From NCBI GenBank assembly GCA_002482645.1, contig DLGJ01000006.1, forward strand, positions 1 through 64,000: a stretch of 64,000 nucleotides of DNA, given 5' to 3'. This document shows, in pieces, positions 1 to 8,070 of the stretch (positions are counted from its first letter, which is position 1; the number at the start of each line of letters is the position of its first letter). The notes under the pieces are model-generated. The model did not search any database. It worked only from the letters and a program-made list of their open reading frames with translations, and had not been told where the DNA came from. Both the position numbers and the translations under genes were made by a program. The DNA is from Hyphomicrobiaceae bacterium UBA7697 (GTDB lineage: Bacteria; Pseudomonadota; Alphaproteobacteria; Rhizobiales; Methyloligellaceae).

Positions 1-102
1 AATACCCCAATATCGATCCCCCCTCTTGACCCCAATGGGCCGTTGCCCGAGCCGCGGCATGCCACGTCCGACCGGGGTTTGTGCAAGGCAGGGCGCTTGT
101 GA
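1..102 (+). CDS. Possible 3' end of an upstream gene (partial, unrecognised)
   Basis: An open frame enters from the left edge and stops with TGA at 100-102. It would encode about 33 C-terminal residues rich in Pro, Arg and Asp (NTPISIPPLDPNGPLPEPRH at its start). No domain can be recognised from such a short tail. The next gene is an ABC ATPase of the PQQ-alcohol-dehydrogenase-linked type. In related clusters (ped of Pseudomonas, lut of Methylobacterium) a periplasmic binding or beta-propeller protein precedes it, so this could be the tail of such a protein, but that is only inference from context. It may equally be non-coding. Confidence 0.3.
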   Translation, partial: NTPISIPPLDPNGPLPEPRHATSDRGLCKAGRL

Positions 103-194
103 AAGCGGGGTGCAGCGGCTATTCCTCAGATGAGGAAACAAGCCATGATCGAAGCCGGACAGGTGCCGTACGAACTCCGAGGCGACGGATAGCC

Positions 195-974
195 ATGCAG
201 AAAGCAGCCGCCAGTAACGGTGGGGAGTCGCGGCCGGTCCTCTCGGTCCAGAACGTCTCCTATTGGTACGGGGACAAGCAGGCGTTGGACGATGTGAGTT
301 TCGACGTCTATCCGGGACGCGTGACGGCGTTGCTGGGTCCCAACGGCGCTGGAAAGACGACTCTGTTCTCGCTCATCACGCGGCTGTTCGATGCGCCCAC
401 GGGCCGGATCGAAATCGACGGCCGCGCGGCCTCCGAGTGGGGCTTCAAAGCGCTCGGCCCCTTGGGCGTGGTGTTTCAGCAGCCAACCCTCGATCTCGAT
501 CTCACGGTGAAGCAGAATCTCCGCTATTTCGCGTCGCTTCGCGGCCTGCCTCGGCGTGAGGCCGACGAGCGCACGGCCGAGGCCTTGACCTCCCTCGATA
601 TGAAGGAACGTATCGGTGAGAAGGTGCGCTCCTTGAACGGCGGTCACCGGCGCCGCGTGGAGATCGCCCGGGCGTTGCTCCACAGCCCGAAGCTACTTCT
701 TCTCGACGAGCCGACCGTTGGCCTCGACGATCCGACGCGCGCGGCGATCGTCCGGCACATTCACGACCTGGCGGCCGCCAGCGATATCGGCGTGTTGTGG
801 GCCACGCATCTGTTCGACGAGGTCGAGAGCGACGATGCGCTCGTTGTCATCAACAAAGGGCGAGTAGTGGCCGACGGCAGTGTCGCGCAGATCGAAAAGG
901 AAACCGGCACAGAGACCCTGGCCGATGCCTTCCGCCGTTTGACGGGCGATCGGGCCGAGGAGATCGCCGTATGA
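195..974 (+). CDS. ABC transporter ATPase, PQQ-alcohol dehydrogenase/lanthanide-linked (PedB/LutE type)
   Basis: Cytoplasmic ATPase of an ABC transporter, 259 aa from ATG 195. Visible motifs are Walker A (LLGPNGAGKTT), a Q-loop (VVFQQPTLD), an atypical signature (LNGGHRRRVEIARAL instead of LSGGQ), Walker B (LLLLDEPTVGLD) and the H-loop (WATH). The LNGGHRRR signature and the partner permease fit the subfamily found with PQQ-dependent alcohol dehydrogenases (ped genes of Pseudomonas) and the lut lanthanide-uptake cluster of Methylobacterium. A GTG at 81 in the same frame would add 38 low-complexity residues; ATG 195 puts the conserved VLSVQNVSYWYG strand near the N-terminus. The stop codon overlaps the permease ATG (ATGA). 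The family is clear; the substrate is inferred. Confidence 0.85.
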   Translation: MQKAAASNGGESRPVLSVQNVSYWYGDKQALDDVSFDVYPGRVTALLGPNGAGKTTLFSLITRLFDAPTGRIEIDGRAASEWGFKALGPLGVVFQQPTLDLDLTVKQNLRYFASLRGLPRREADERTAEALTSLDMKERIGEKVRSLNGGHRRRVEIARALLHSPKLLLLDEPTVGLDDPTRAAIVRHIHDLAAASDIGVLWATHLFDEVESDDALVVINKGRVVADGSVAQIEKETGTETLADAFRRLTGDRAEEIAV

Positions 975-1789
975 CGTTCATCCACTATGCGCGGGCGTTC
1001 GCCGGGATCGTTCAGCGCGAACTCTTGCGTTTCCTTCAGCAGCGGGAACGGTTCTTCGCGGCGCTGGTGCGGCCTCTGATCTGGCTGATCATCTTCGCGG
1101 CCGGTTTCAGGGCGGCGCTGGGCATTTCGATTATTCCGCCCTACGAAACCTACATCACCTACGACGTGTACATCACCCCCGGCTTGCTCGCCATGATCCA
1201 GCTGTTCAACGGCATGCAAAGCTCGCTGTCGATGGTCTACGATCGCGAGATGGGGTCGATGCGGGTTCTGCTCACCACGCCTCTTCCGCGCTGGTTCCTG
1301 CTCGTCTCCCGTCTGTTCGCCGGTGTCTTGGTCTCGCTGTTTCAGGTCTACGCATTCCTGCTGGTCGCCTATTTCGTCGGCGTGGAACTGCCGCCCTGGG
1401 GCTACGTCGTCGCGCTGCCGGCTTTGATCCTCACCGGCATGATGTTCGGCGCTCTCGGCATGCTGCTGTCGTCCACGATCAAGCAGCTCGAGAACTTCGC
1501 CGGGATCATGAATTTCGTGATCTTCCCGATGTTCTTCGCCTCGTCCGCGCTCTACCCGTTATGGAAGATGCGCGAAGGAAGCTGGATTCTTTATGAGGTC
1601 TGCCGGTTAAACCCATTTACCTATGCCGTGGAACTCATCCGCTTCGCCTTCTACCAAAAGATGAACTGGGAAGCGTTCGCGGTCGTGGGCGGCTGCACCG
1701 TGGTGTTCCTCGCCCTCTCTGTGTGGGCCTACGATCCGTCCCGCGGCATTCAGCAGCGCAAGGCGATGGGGCCGGCCGCCGCGGGTTAG
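971..1789 (+). CDS. ABC transporter permease (ABC-2 type, PedC/LutF-like)
   Basis: Membrane partner of the preceding ATPase, 272 aa, starting at an ATG that overlaps its stop by four bases. It has the usual ABC-2 (DrrB/NodJ-like) plan: a cytoplasmic N-terminus with QRELLRFLQQRERFF, a first membrane segment (LIWLIIFAAGF), then five more hydrophobic segments up to residue 260. The ABC-2 signature region lies around LLTTPLPRWFLLVSRLFAGV. Permeases of this kind pair with the LNGGH-type ATPase in PQQ-alcohol-dehydrogenase and lanthanide gene clusters. No dedicated binding protein is visible inside the window. The family is sure; transport direction and cargo are not. Confidence 0.85.
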   Translation: MTFIHYARAFAGIVQRELLRFLQQRERFFAALVRPLIWLIIFAAGFRAALGISIIPPYETYITYDVYITPGLLAMIQLFNGMQSSLSMVYDREMGSMRVLLTTPLPRWFLLVSRLFAGVLVSLFQVYAFLLVAYFVGVELPPWGYVVALPALILTGMMFGALGMLLSSTIKQLENFAGIMNFVIFPMFFASSALYPLWKMREGSWILYEVCRLNPFTYAVELIRFAFYQKMNWEAFAVVGGCTVVFLALSVWAYDPSRGIQQRKAMGPAAAG

Positions 1790-1811
1790 GTCCGGTCCGC
1801 GGCGCGTAACG

Positions 1812-2564
1812 CTAGAGTTCCGCGAAATTCGCCGGGAAACGCCTCGAAAGATCGGCGTGAAGCGCCTCGATTATTTTCGTGTCGCGTTCTGCTCGCGGGA
1901 TGTCGATTGTCTCCACGGCGACAACATGGGTGGGGCGCGGCGCCAGCAGCACGAGCTGGTCGGCAAGAAGAAGCGCTTCTCTTGCATTGTGCGTCACCAT
2001 CACCGCCGTGGTGGGCCGCGCGGACCACACGTCGAGCAGGAGCCGCCGCAGGCGGTCGGCCGTGCGTTCGTCGAGCGATACGAACGGTTCGTCCAGCAGA
2101 AGCAGGTCCGGCTCGGTCGAGAAGGCCCGTGCCAAGGCGGCGCGGCGGGCAAGGCCGAGCGAGAGTTCCTGCGGGTAGCGCGGCAGCATCTCCGCCACAC
2201 CCACGGCCTCGGCGAGATTGTCGAGATCCTCGCCGGAAAATCCGGGCGCGGCCACCAGTTCGATATTCTGCCGCACGGTCCGCCAGGGCAGTAGGCGCGG
2301 CTCCTGGAACATGAAGCCCAGCCGCGAATGGGGAGGCATGTCGATCTCGCCGATGAAATCGCCGTCGAGGCCCGCGACCACCCTTAGCAGCGTGGTCTTG
2401 CCGCAGCCAGACGGTCCCATCAGCACGGTCATGCTTTCGGGTTTCAAGTCGAGGGACAGGTCACGGATTGCCGTCAGCCTGGTGCCGTCGGCCCCGATAT
2501 GGGTCTTCTCCTCGATGCGGATTTTAAACGGGCTTGTTGCGCCAGCGCGTTGTGTATCGTTCAA
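1812..2564 (-). CDS. ABC transporter ATPase, nitrate/sulfonate/taurine (SsuB/TauB) class
   Basis: ATPase of a three-gene importer, 250 aa. Walker A is MGPSGCGKTTLL near residue 50, the Q-loop is FMFQEPRLLPW, the signature is degenerate (LSLGLARRAALARAF) and Walker B is LLLLDEPFVSLD. The LLPWRTVRQNIE stretch is typical of the SsuB/TauB/NrtD/ThiZ class. It is the last gene of the run binding protein, permease, ATPase, and its ATG lies 41 bases inside the end of the permease gene. The cargo cannot be read from the ATPase. Confidence 0.85.
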   Translation of the reverse strand: MNDTQRAGATSPFKIRIEEKTHIGADGTRLTAIRDLSLDLKPESMTVLMGPSGCGKTTLLRVVAGLDGDFIGEIDMPPHSRLGFMFQEPRLLPWRTVRQNIELVAAPGFSGEDLDNLAEAVGVAEMLPRYPQELSLGLARRAALARAFSTEPDLLLLDEPFVSLDERTADRLRRLLLDVWSARPTTAVMVTHNAREALLLADQLVLLAPRPTHVVAVETIDIPRAERDTKIIEALHADLSRRFPANFAEL

Positions 2565-3324
2565 GGGGCTGCACCAGTAGATATTCGATCGCGAGCATGA
2601 CGGCGACGAAAGTCAGCGTGTAGCCGAGAATGGCCGTCACATTGAAGAGCTGAAAATTGAGATGAAGTTCGAAGCCCACGCCGTTGGGCCTGCCTAGAAG
2701 TTCGACCACCAGAACGATCTTCCAGATCAGCGAAAGACCCGAACGCGACGCGGCGGCGAAATACGGCTGAAGCTGCGGCAGGGTTACGTTGCGGAACTTG
2801 CTCCACGGGGTCAGGCGATAGGCCCGCGCCATTTCGTCGAGTCCGGGGTCGAGAGCCCTCGCGCCCTCGCGCAGCGTCACGATGACGTTCGGAATCTTGT
2901 TGAGCGCGACGGCGCCGATCGCGGCTGCCTCGTTCAGGCCGAACCAGACATAGGCCAAGATGATGATCACGAGCGCCGGCAGATTGAGGAGCACAATCAG
3001 CCAGGGGTCGAGCGCCCGGTTCACGGCGGGTAACTGACCCATGAGCAAGCCAAGGGCGCTGCCAATGATCATCGCCACCACGAACGATGCGACGACGCGC
3101 CAAAGCGTGATGCCGAGTTGAAAGACGAGGTCGCCGTGCAGAGACTCGTTGATGACGTACTGGACGACGGCCACGGGCCCGGGAAGAAGCCGGCTCTGGG
3201 CGATTTCCGCGGCAACGAACCAAAACAGCAAGAAGCCGGCGACGGACAGAATCGACACCCAAGGGCCGCGTGCGTACCAGGCGGCCTGGCGGCGGATGTC
3301 GGGCCGTAGCGCCGCCTCGCTCAC
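2524..3324 (-). CDS. ABC transporter permease, BPD type (SsuC/TauC-like)
   Basis: Inner-membrane permease, 266 aa, with about six membrane segments. The EAA loop is visible as REGARALDPGLDEMARAYR followed by LTPWSKFRNVTLPQL. GTG 3324 is chosen because it overlaps the stop of the binding-protein gene (GTGA) and gives VSEAALRPDIRRQ just before the first membrane helix. The much longer open frame upstream of this point lies inside the binding-protein gene and is ignored. It forms one operon with the genes on either side. Confidence 0.85.
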   Translation of the reverse strand: MSEAALRPDIRRQAAWYARGPWVSILSVAGFLLFWFVAAEIAQSRLLPGPVAVVQYVINESLHGDLVFQLGITLWRVVASFVVAMIIGSALGLLMGQLPAVNRALDPWLIVLLNLPALVIIILAYVWFGLNEAAAIGAVALNKIPNVIVTLREGARALDPGLDEMARAYRLTPWSKFRNVTLPQLQPYFAAASRSGLSLIWKIVLVVELLGRPNGVGFELHLNFQLFNVTAILGYTLTFVAVMLAIEYLLVQPLERYTTRWRNKPV

Positions 3325-4310
3325 TTCTCGGTCCCGTGCCAGAAGGTTCCAGGCGCCAGTTCCGTGCCCGAGCCGACGAGCTTGGGGCCGCCGAGCTCGC
3401 GAAGGAACTGGTACAAGATCTTCGCGTCCGCTTCCTCGGACTCGACCGAGCGCTCCGGAATACCCTCGCGGAACCTGCGGCGCAGCGCCTCGAACGTGGC
3501 GTCGGTGAACGAGGGATCGTTCGCGCTCATGACCGGCTTCAACCGTTCCCATTCCGCATCGGAGGTCGCCAGCAGTTCGTTGGCCTTGGCCGCGGCGCGT
3601 ACGAAGCCGTCGATGGCCTTCGGGTTCCGCTGCGCCCAGTCTGCATTGAAGACGTAACCGACCATGGCGACCTCGCCCTTGGCGCCGAGTTCCCGGACGA
3701 CATCCTCAAGGCCAATGAGCTGCGTGAACTCGACCGCTTCCAGGCGTGCGGCGTAGGGCCAGAAGTTCAATACGGCGTCGATCTGACCCTGCTTCGCCCG
3801 CTCCGCCAGCAGCGGGGGCGCGCCGAATTCCTGCGTGGTTTCCGTGCGAAGATCGATATTGGCGGTGCGTAGAGCATAGGCCACGATCAGGAGCCAGCTC
3901 TTGTCGAGGGGACCGCCTGCGACTCCAAGCGTCTTGCCCTTCAGATCGGCCAAAGTCTTGATGGGCGAATCCGGGGGTACCATGATCGCGCCCAGCGCCG
4001 TCGTGAACGGCACGAAGGTGAAGTCGCCTCCGCTGGTGCGCTCGCGCGAGACCCAGAGCCAATCTGTCGCCACGAGATCGAGCGAGCCGCCTTGGAGCCC
4101 GACCGCGGTCGCCTGTGTACTGGCAAGCGGAACGATATCGAGGCTGATCCCCTCGGCCTTGTCGAAACCGTTGGCTTGGATCGTATCCAGCACCCAGCTC
4201 ACGGTGCCGAATTTGAGAACGCCGATCTTGATGGGCGTCGCGTCCTCGGCCTGGGCGGGAAGGCAACTCGCAAGGGCGATGCAAAGAAGTGCTAGCAGAC
4301 GTATTCGCAA
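3321..4310 (-). CDS. ABC transporter substrate-binding protein, NMT1/THI5-like
   Basis: Periplasmic binding protein, 329 aa from TTG 4310. This start has a strong Shine-Dalgarno (GGAGGAG, 5 nt away) and gives a clean signal peptide, MRIRLLALLCIALASCLPAQA, cut before EDATPIKIG. The body is typical of NMT1/SsuA-like proteins (KIGVLKFGTVSWVLDTI, LDLVATDWLWVSRER, LADLKGKTLGVAGGPLDKSW). It begins the importer operon and lies 298 bases downstream of a response regulator on the same strand. Possible substrates include aliphatic sulfonates, pyrimidine precursors or other small organics; the sequence does not decide between them. Confidence 0.85.
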   Translation of the reverse strand: MRIRLLALLCIALASCLPAQAEDATPIKIGVLKFGTVSWVLDTIQANGFDKAEGISLDIVPLASTQATAVGLQGGSLDLVATDWLWVSRERTSGGDFTFVPFTTALGAIMVPPDSPIKTLADLKGKTLGVAGGPLDKSWLLIVAYALRTANIDLRTETTQEFGAPPLLAERAKQGQIDAVLNFWPYAARLEAVEFTQLIGLEDVVRELGAKGEVAMVGYVFNADWAQRNPKAIDGFVRAAAKANELLATSDAEWERLKPVMSANDPSFTDATFEALRRRFREGIPERSVESEEADAKILYQFLRELGGPKLVGSGTELAPGTFWHGTEK

Positions 4311-4608
4311 CGGGGCTCCTCCAAGAGTCGATCTGGTTCCAGGTTCTTCGGAGAAGGCCAAGCATTGCGCGCGCGAAGCGTCTGTCGCGGACAGGCACGC
4401 ATGGACATGACCTGCTGGTAAGGCCCGGAATCGTTATGGCGCGTCGTCGGCGAGAGTGGCGAGGCATAATCTACAAGATGCATCGCACTTCGCAAGGTTC
4501 CATTCTCAAGCTGCCGACCGTCCCTGACCGTTTGCCATTTTTCCCCGGAAGTTTGCCAGGGCGCCCAGGACGTGGCCGAAGGCGTGTGTGTGAACCGCTC
4601 GAACCGCA
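4311..4608 (-). promoter_or_regulatory. 298-bp leader/promoter region before the NMT1-like ABC operon
   Basis: No gene lies between the response regulator stop (4609) and the binding protein start (4310). On the minus strand the last 120 bases hold several short inverted repeats (for example CTTCTCCGAAG and GCCTGTCCGCGACAG-like arms), and the stretch ends in the GGAGGAG ribosome binding site. The structured look suggests a regulated 5' leader. It was compared by eye with TPP and guanidine-I riboswitch consensus segments and matched neither. Confidence 0.35.
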
Positions 4609-5292
4609 TCAGCCCGACGGCGCCTTCAAGCGGTAGCCGTGACCCCGCACGGTCTCGATCAGGGGTATCCGCCCCTTGGTGTCGATCTTGCGCCGAAGGC
4701 GGGCGATATAGACATCCACCACGTTCGTCAGCGGGTCTTCGCTGTATCCCCAAACCTGATTGAGAATGCGCGTCCGCGAGAAGACGCGGCCCGGCGCGCT
4801 CATCAGCAATTCGAGGATGGCCAGTTCCTTCGCCGTGAGCTTGATCGGCTCGCCGCCCCGCTTCACCTCCAGAAGTTCGCGGTCGAGTTCCAAATCCGCC
4901 ACGGAGAGGACGTTCGAGCTCTGGGCGAAACTGCGCGAACGCCGCATCAGCGCTTCGATCCGCACGAGAAGTTCGTCGAAATCGAAGGGCTTGGTGAGGT
5001 AGTCGTCGGCACCGATCTTGATGCCTTTGATCTTGTCCTCGATCGCGTCCATGGCGGTCAGCATCAGGATCGGCGTCTGCTGTCCTTCTTGGCGCAGACG
5101 CTGACATACGTCGTAGCCATGCATATCCGGAAGCATCAGATCGAGGATAATGACGTCGAAATCGCCGGTCCTGGCGAGGTCGATGCCGTCGCCGCCTGTC
5201 TGAGCGACGGTGACCCCATGATTCTCCGCGCGCAAGCCGCGGTCGATGAAATCGGCAACGCGCGGTTCGTCTTCCACCAAGAGCACGTTCAC
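4609..5292 (-). CDS. OmpR/PhoB-family response regulator
   Basis: Two-component regulator, 227 aa. The receiver domain (1-115) has the acidic pair in LLVEDEP, phospho-acceptor Asp51 in VIILDLMLPDMHG, the Thr switch in PILMLTAMD and Lys in DDYLTKPF. A winged-helix DNA-binding domain follows (about 128-225: LTAKELAILELLMSAPG, then RTILNQVWGY, VDVYIARLRRKID and RGHGYRL). It starts inside the kinase stop codon (ATGA, 5292-5289), so it is co-translated with it. The NMT1-like ABC operon downstream on the same strand is a plausible target. Confidence 0.92.
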   Translation of the reverse strand: MNVLLVEDEPRVADFIDRGLRAENHGVTVAQTGGDGIDLARTGDFDVIILDLMLPDMHGYDVCQRLRQEGQQTPILMLTAMDAIEDKIKGIKIGADDYLTKPFDFDELLVRIEALMRRSRSFAQSSNVLSVADLELDRELLEVKRGGEPIKLTAKELAILELLMSAPGRVFSRTRILNQVWGYSEDPLTNVVDVYIARLRRKIDTKGRIPLIETVRGHGYRLKAPSG

Positions 5293-6884
5293 GTTCGGCT
5301 CCCTTCCGCTTTTTCCGGCAAGCTTACCAGAACCGTCGTTCCTTCCCCGGCTTTGCTTTTTATCTCGATTCTTCCTTTGTGTGCCTCGACGATGGCCTTG
5401 GCAACCGGCAGCCCGAGCCCGAGACCTTCCTCGTTGATATCCGCGGCATTGCCGGCCCGGCGGAAACGCTCGAACACGCGCCCCAAATCTTCCTCCGGGA
5501 TGCCGACGCCCGTGTCCGCCACCGAGATGTTCACCGTGCCGTCCGCGCGCGCCAGGCCGACGGTAACGGTTCCCTTGCCGTTGGAATAGCGGACGGCGTT
5601 GTCGAGGAGAATGAGGAGAAGCTGCCGCAGCCGCGCCGGATCGCCGTCGATCGTTTCGTGGGGAGTCTCCTCCGGGAACTCGATGCCGACATCCTTGTTC
5701 AGGGCTATGACTTTTGCGTCGCCGACGACGCTGTGAACGAGGGCCGTTATGTCGACCTCGCGGAGCTTCAGCTTCGCCGCGCCGGCGCCTTGGCGGGCGA
5801 TAAACAAGAGGTCGCCGACCAGCACCGACAGATGTTTCGCCTGCTCCACGATCCGTTCGATGGACTGTTTGTATTCGGCGAGCCGCTTGTTGCGGCCGCG
5901 CAGAGCGATCTCCCCTTCGCCGCGGATGACGGTCAGGGGCGTGCGCAGTTCGTGGCTGATGTCGGCGAAGAAAGCGCGGCGCGTCTCGTCGATCTTGCGC
6001 AGCGATTCGTTGGCCTTGCGCAATTCCTCGGTCCGTTCGTCGACGATGGTTTCCAAATTGTCGCGCGCGTCCTGAAGCGCCTTTTGGTGGTGCTGGAGGT
6101 CCGCCGCCATGCTGTTGAAGCTGCGGCCGAGCTCGGCGAACTCGTCCCGGCCGGACACGTCGATGCGGTAGGAGAGGTCGCCCTCGGCAAGTTTTCGGGT
6201 CCCGTGAAGGAGGCCGGCCAAGGGCGCTCGCAGACCCCGGATCAACAGGAATGCCAGGGCGAGCGTGATCAGCGTCGCGAGCCCGGCATGGATGGTGCTG
6301 ATGCGCTCGAGGCGATTCAGGAGATTGGACGCGGCCGAGTCGATCCGCAGCACCTCGGCGGATTCGTCCGCCACGGCGACTTCGATAAGCCCGTTGAGAT
6401 CGCGGTCGATGCCGCCCCTGATTAGCGTGACCAGGTTTTGCCAGGCGATGTCCGGCCGTCCGCGGCTTCTGAGCTGGTCGACCTTCGCCAGTTGATCCAG
6501 CGTGTGCTGGAATTCATGGCGGATGGCTTTCAGCCGCTCGACCTCCGCCATCTCGACCTTCCGCTCCTCGGGCCCGACAATGGCGAGTTCGCGCCGGGAA
6601 AGATCCTCGAGCGCCGCCAGGTCGGATTCGATGACGCGTTTGAGATAGGCCTCGCCGAGGGGCCGGTCGGACATCCCGGTGAGGAGCGTATCGGTCCAGG
6701 CCCTGAAGAGTTGCTGGCTGTGCCGCGAAAGCTGCAACTGCCGTTCGAGCTGCTCGTGCGCGATGCGAGAGCGAATGAGGTATCGGTGAGACTGTGCGAC
6801 ACCCCAGTAGGAAAAGGCCGCCGCCGACAATGACATCGCGAGCAGAAGGCAAGCGGCAATCAGAAGCTTCGTGCGATATCGCAT
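5289..6884 (-). CDS. Sensor histidine kinase
   Basis: Membrane sensor kinase, 531 aa from ATG 6884 (MRYRTKLLIAACLLLAMSL). The first membrane helix is at about 5-25. A roughly 170-residue helical periplasmic sensor follows, then a second helix (LATLITLALAFLLI), a HAMP domain (LRAPLAGLLHGTRKLAEGD), and a coiled linker. The HisKA box FFADISHELRTPLTVIRGE carries the phospho-His at about 311. The HATPase domain has N, G1 and G2 boxes (LLILLDNAVRYSN, DTGVGIPEED, GLGLGLPVAKAI). It is the first gene of the kinase-regulator pair. The signal is unknown; the helix-rich sensor resembles four-helix-bundle sensors. Confidence 0.92.
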   Translation of the reverse strand: MRYRTKLLIAACLLLAMSLSAAAFSYWGVAQSHRYLIRSRIAHEQLERQLQLSRHSQQLFRAWTDTLLTGMSDRPLGEAYLKRVIESDLAALEDLSRRELAIVGPEERKVEMAEVERLKAIRHEFQHTLDQLAKVDQLRSRGRPDIAWQNLVTLIRGGIDRDLNGLIEVAVADESAEVLRIDSAASNLLNRLERISTIHAGLATLITLALAFLLIRGLRAPLAGLLHGTRKLAEGDLSYRIDVSGRDEFAELGRSFNSMAADLQHHQKALQDARDNLETIVDERTEELRKANESLRKIDETRRAFFADISHELRTPLTVIRGEGEIALRGRNKRLAEYKQSIERIVEQAKHLSVLVGDLLFIARQGAGAAKLKLREVDITALVHSVVGDAKVIALNKDVGIEFPEETPHETIDGDPARLRQLLLILLDNAVRYSNGKGTVTVGLARADGTVNISVADTGVGIPEEDLGRVFERFRRAGNAADINEEGLGLGLPVAKAIVEAHKGRIEIKSKAGEGTTVLVSLPEKAEGSRT

Positions 6885-7236
6885 CGGGTGCAAGACGCTC
6901 CTTGGCGGCCGCGTCGCGGCGCGTCCTGGCGTTCCTCTCAATCGGGCGGCGGTCCAAGCTCGCGTCCGGACCGGGCGTTTCGTTATCTATACTGTATTTT
7001 CGGCTGCGTGACGGGCGTTCCCGCAGCGCTTTCCATTGCGCCTTTTCTTTGCGTCTTGCACTTGCACGGGCGAGGCACCTGTGCGGCGGGGCAACGCGCG
7101 CCTGCGGGATATTCTGCAACGATCTCCCGTATTCGATGCCACATATCCATGCCCGGCATTGCAATTTGTCCTAGGTTTCGGCGATATTGGAGAAAATGCG
7201 GGCAAACCGCGTGGTGATGTGCTGGGGGGGTGGCGC
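6885..7236. promoter_or_regulatory. Divergent intergenic region between kinase and secreted barrel genes
   Basis: A 352-bp gap separates two divergent genes and must hold both promoters. No repeat, terminator or RNA gene was recognised in it. An AT-rich patch around 6975-7000 (gttatctatactgtattttc) is the best guess for a promoter core. A GGGGGGG run just before TTG 7237 serves as a possible ribosome binding site for the plus-strand gene. Confidence 0.3.
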
Positions 7237-8070
7237 TTGCTTACGACCAGAGTTGCCTTGCTTACGAGAGTTGCCAAGCGCTCCGTGGGCGACGGTCCGT
7301 CGATTCTTGGGGCTGCTTGGGGCGCTGTCGCGGCAAGTCTCCTGCTTTGCGCATCGGCGGCTTATGCCGAGTTCGAGATCCCGGAAGTGGATGCCGAGAA
7401 AGGGGCCTTCGAGGCTGAGTATCGGGGCGCCCATCACTGGGGCTTGCCTCCAAGAGAGGATCGCGATGACCGCGATCCGCTGCGCCAAAGTCACGAGCTG
7501 GAACTCCAATACAGCTTGACCGACTGGTGGATGCTGCGTCTGACCCCGAATGTCGAGCAGCCTGGCGGCGAATCCATCGAGTTTGCTTCCTTGGGTGTGG
7601 AGACGCAGTTCGTGCTCGTGCCGCGTCATGGGGGCTTCTTCGGCTTGGCGCTCATGGCGGGTTACGGCCCGAACTCGCTCTTTGTCGACGACGGCACGCC
7701 CGACGAATTCGAGTTCGGTCCTGTGGTGGAGGTGGCTCCCGGACCGTGGCTCCTCACGCTCAATCCCCGGTTCACGACGGATGTGGGGGAATTTGCGGAG
7801 CGCGACGGTCTAGGGTTCGAATATGCGGCGCAACTGAGATACCAGTTTGCGGAGCGCTGGGGCGCCGCGGTGTTGGGCTTCGGAGAGCTCGAAGAACTCG
7901 CCGACACCGGTCCGTTCGAGTCGCAAACGCACGTGCTTGGGCCGAGCCTCTACGTGTTTTCCGCCCCCGAGGCGGAACGGGAATGGACATTGGGCGCAGG
8001 CGTGCTTTTCGGCCTGACGAACGCGTCGGCCAAATCCGCGCTGCGCATAACCTTTGCCATGGAGTACTGA
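7237..8070 (+). CDS. Secreted, probably outer-membrane beta-barrel protein, paralog 1
   Basis: Unrecognised exported protein, about 277 aa from TTG 7237. The start is uncertain: no ATG gives a signal peptide, but this TTG follows a G7 run by six bases. The export signal ends ASLLLCASAAYA before EFEIPEVDAEKG. The mature part alternates aromatic and polar residues in strand-like stretches (ELELQYSLTDWWMLRLTP, LLTLNPRFTTDV, GFEYAAQLRYQFAERW) and ends in an aromatic residue (ITFAMEY), as outer-membrane barrels do. It is a clear paralog of the next gene: both share the AEFEI start, QYRGA/EYRGA-H-GLP, LRQSH(E/D)xExQYSLT, GFEY and VLFGLT/QFGLTDA features. It is translationally coupled to that gene and convergent with tonB. 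Function unknown. Confidence 0.7.
   Translation: MLTTRVALLTRVAKRSVGDGPSILGAAWGAVAASLLLCASAAYAEFEIPEVDAEKGAFEAEYRGAHHWGLPPREDRDDRDPLRQSHELELQYSLTDWWMLRLTPNVEQPGGESIEFASLGVETQFVLVPRHGGFFGLALMAGYGPNSLFVDDGTPDEFEFGPVVEVAPGPWLLTLNPRFTTDVGEFAERDGLGFEYAAQLRYQFAERWGAAVLGFGELEELADTGPFESQTHVLGPSLYVFSAPEAEREWTLGAGVLFGLTNASAKSALRITFAMEY

Noticed and set aside
4311..4440. TPP riboswitch before the THI5-like binding protein gene
   Set aside because: GAACCTGGAACCAGATCG looks partly like the TPP core, but the CUGAGA element and the correct helix order are missing. Kept only as an unnamed structured leader.
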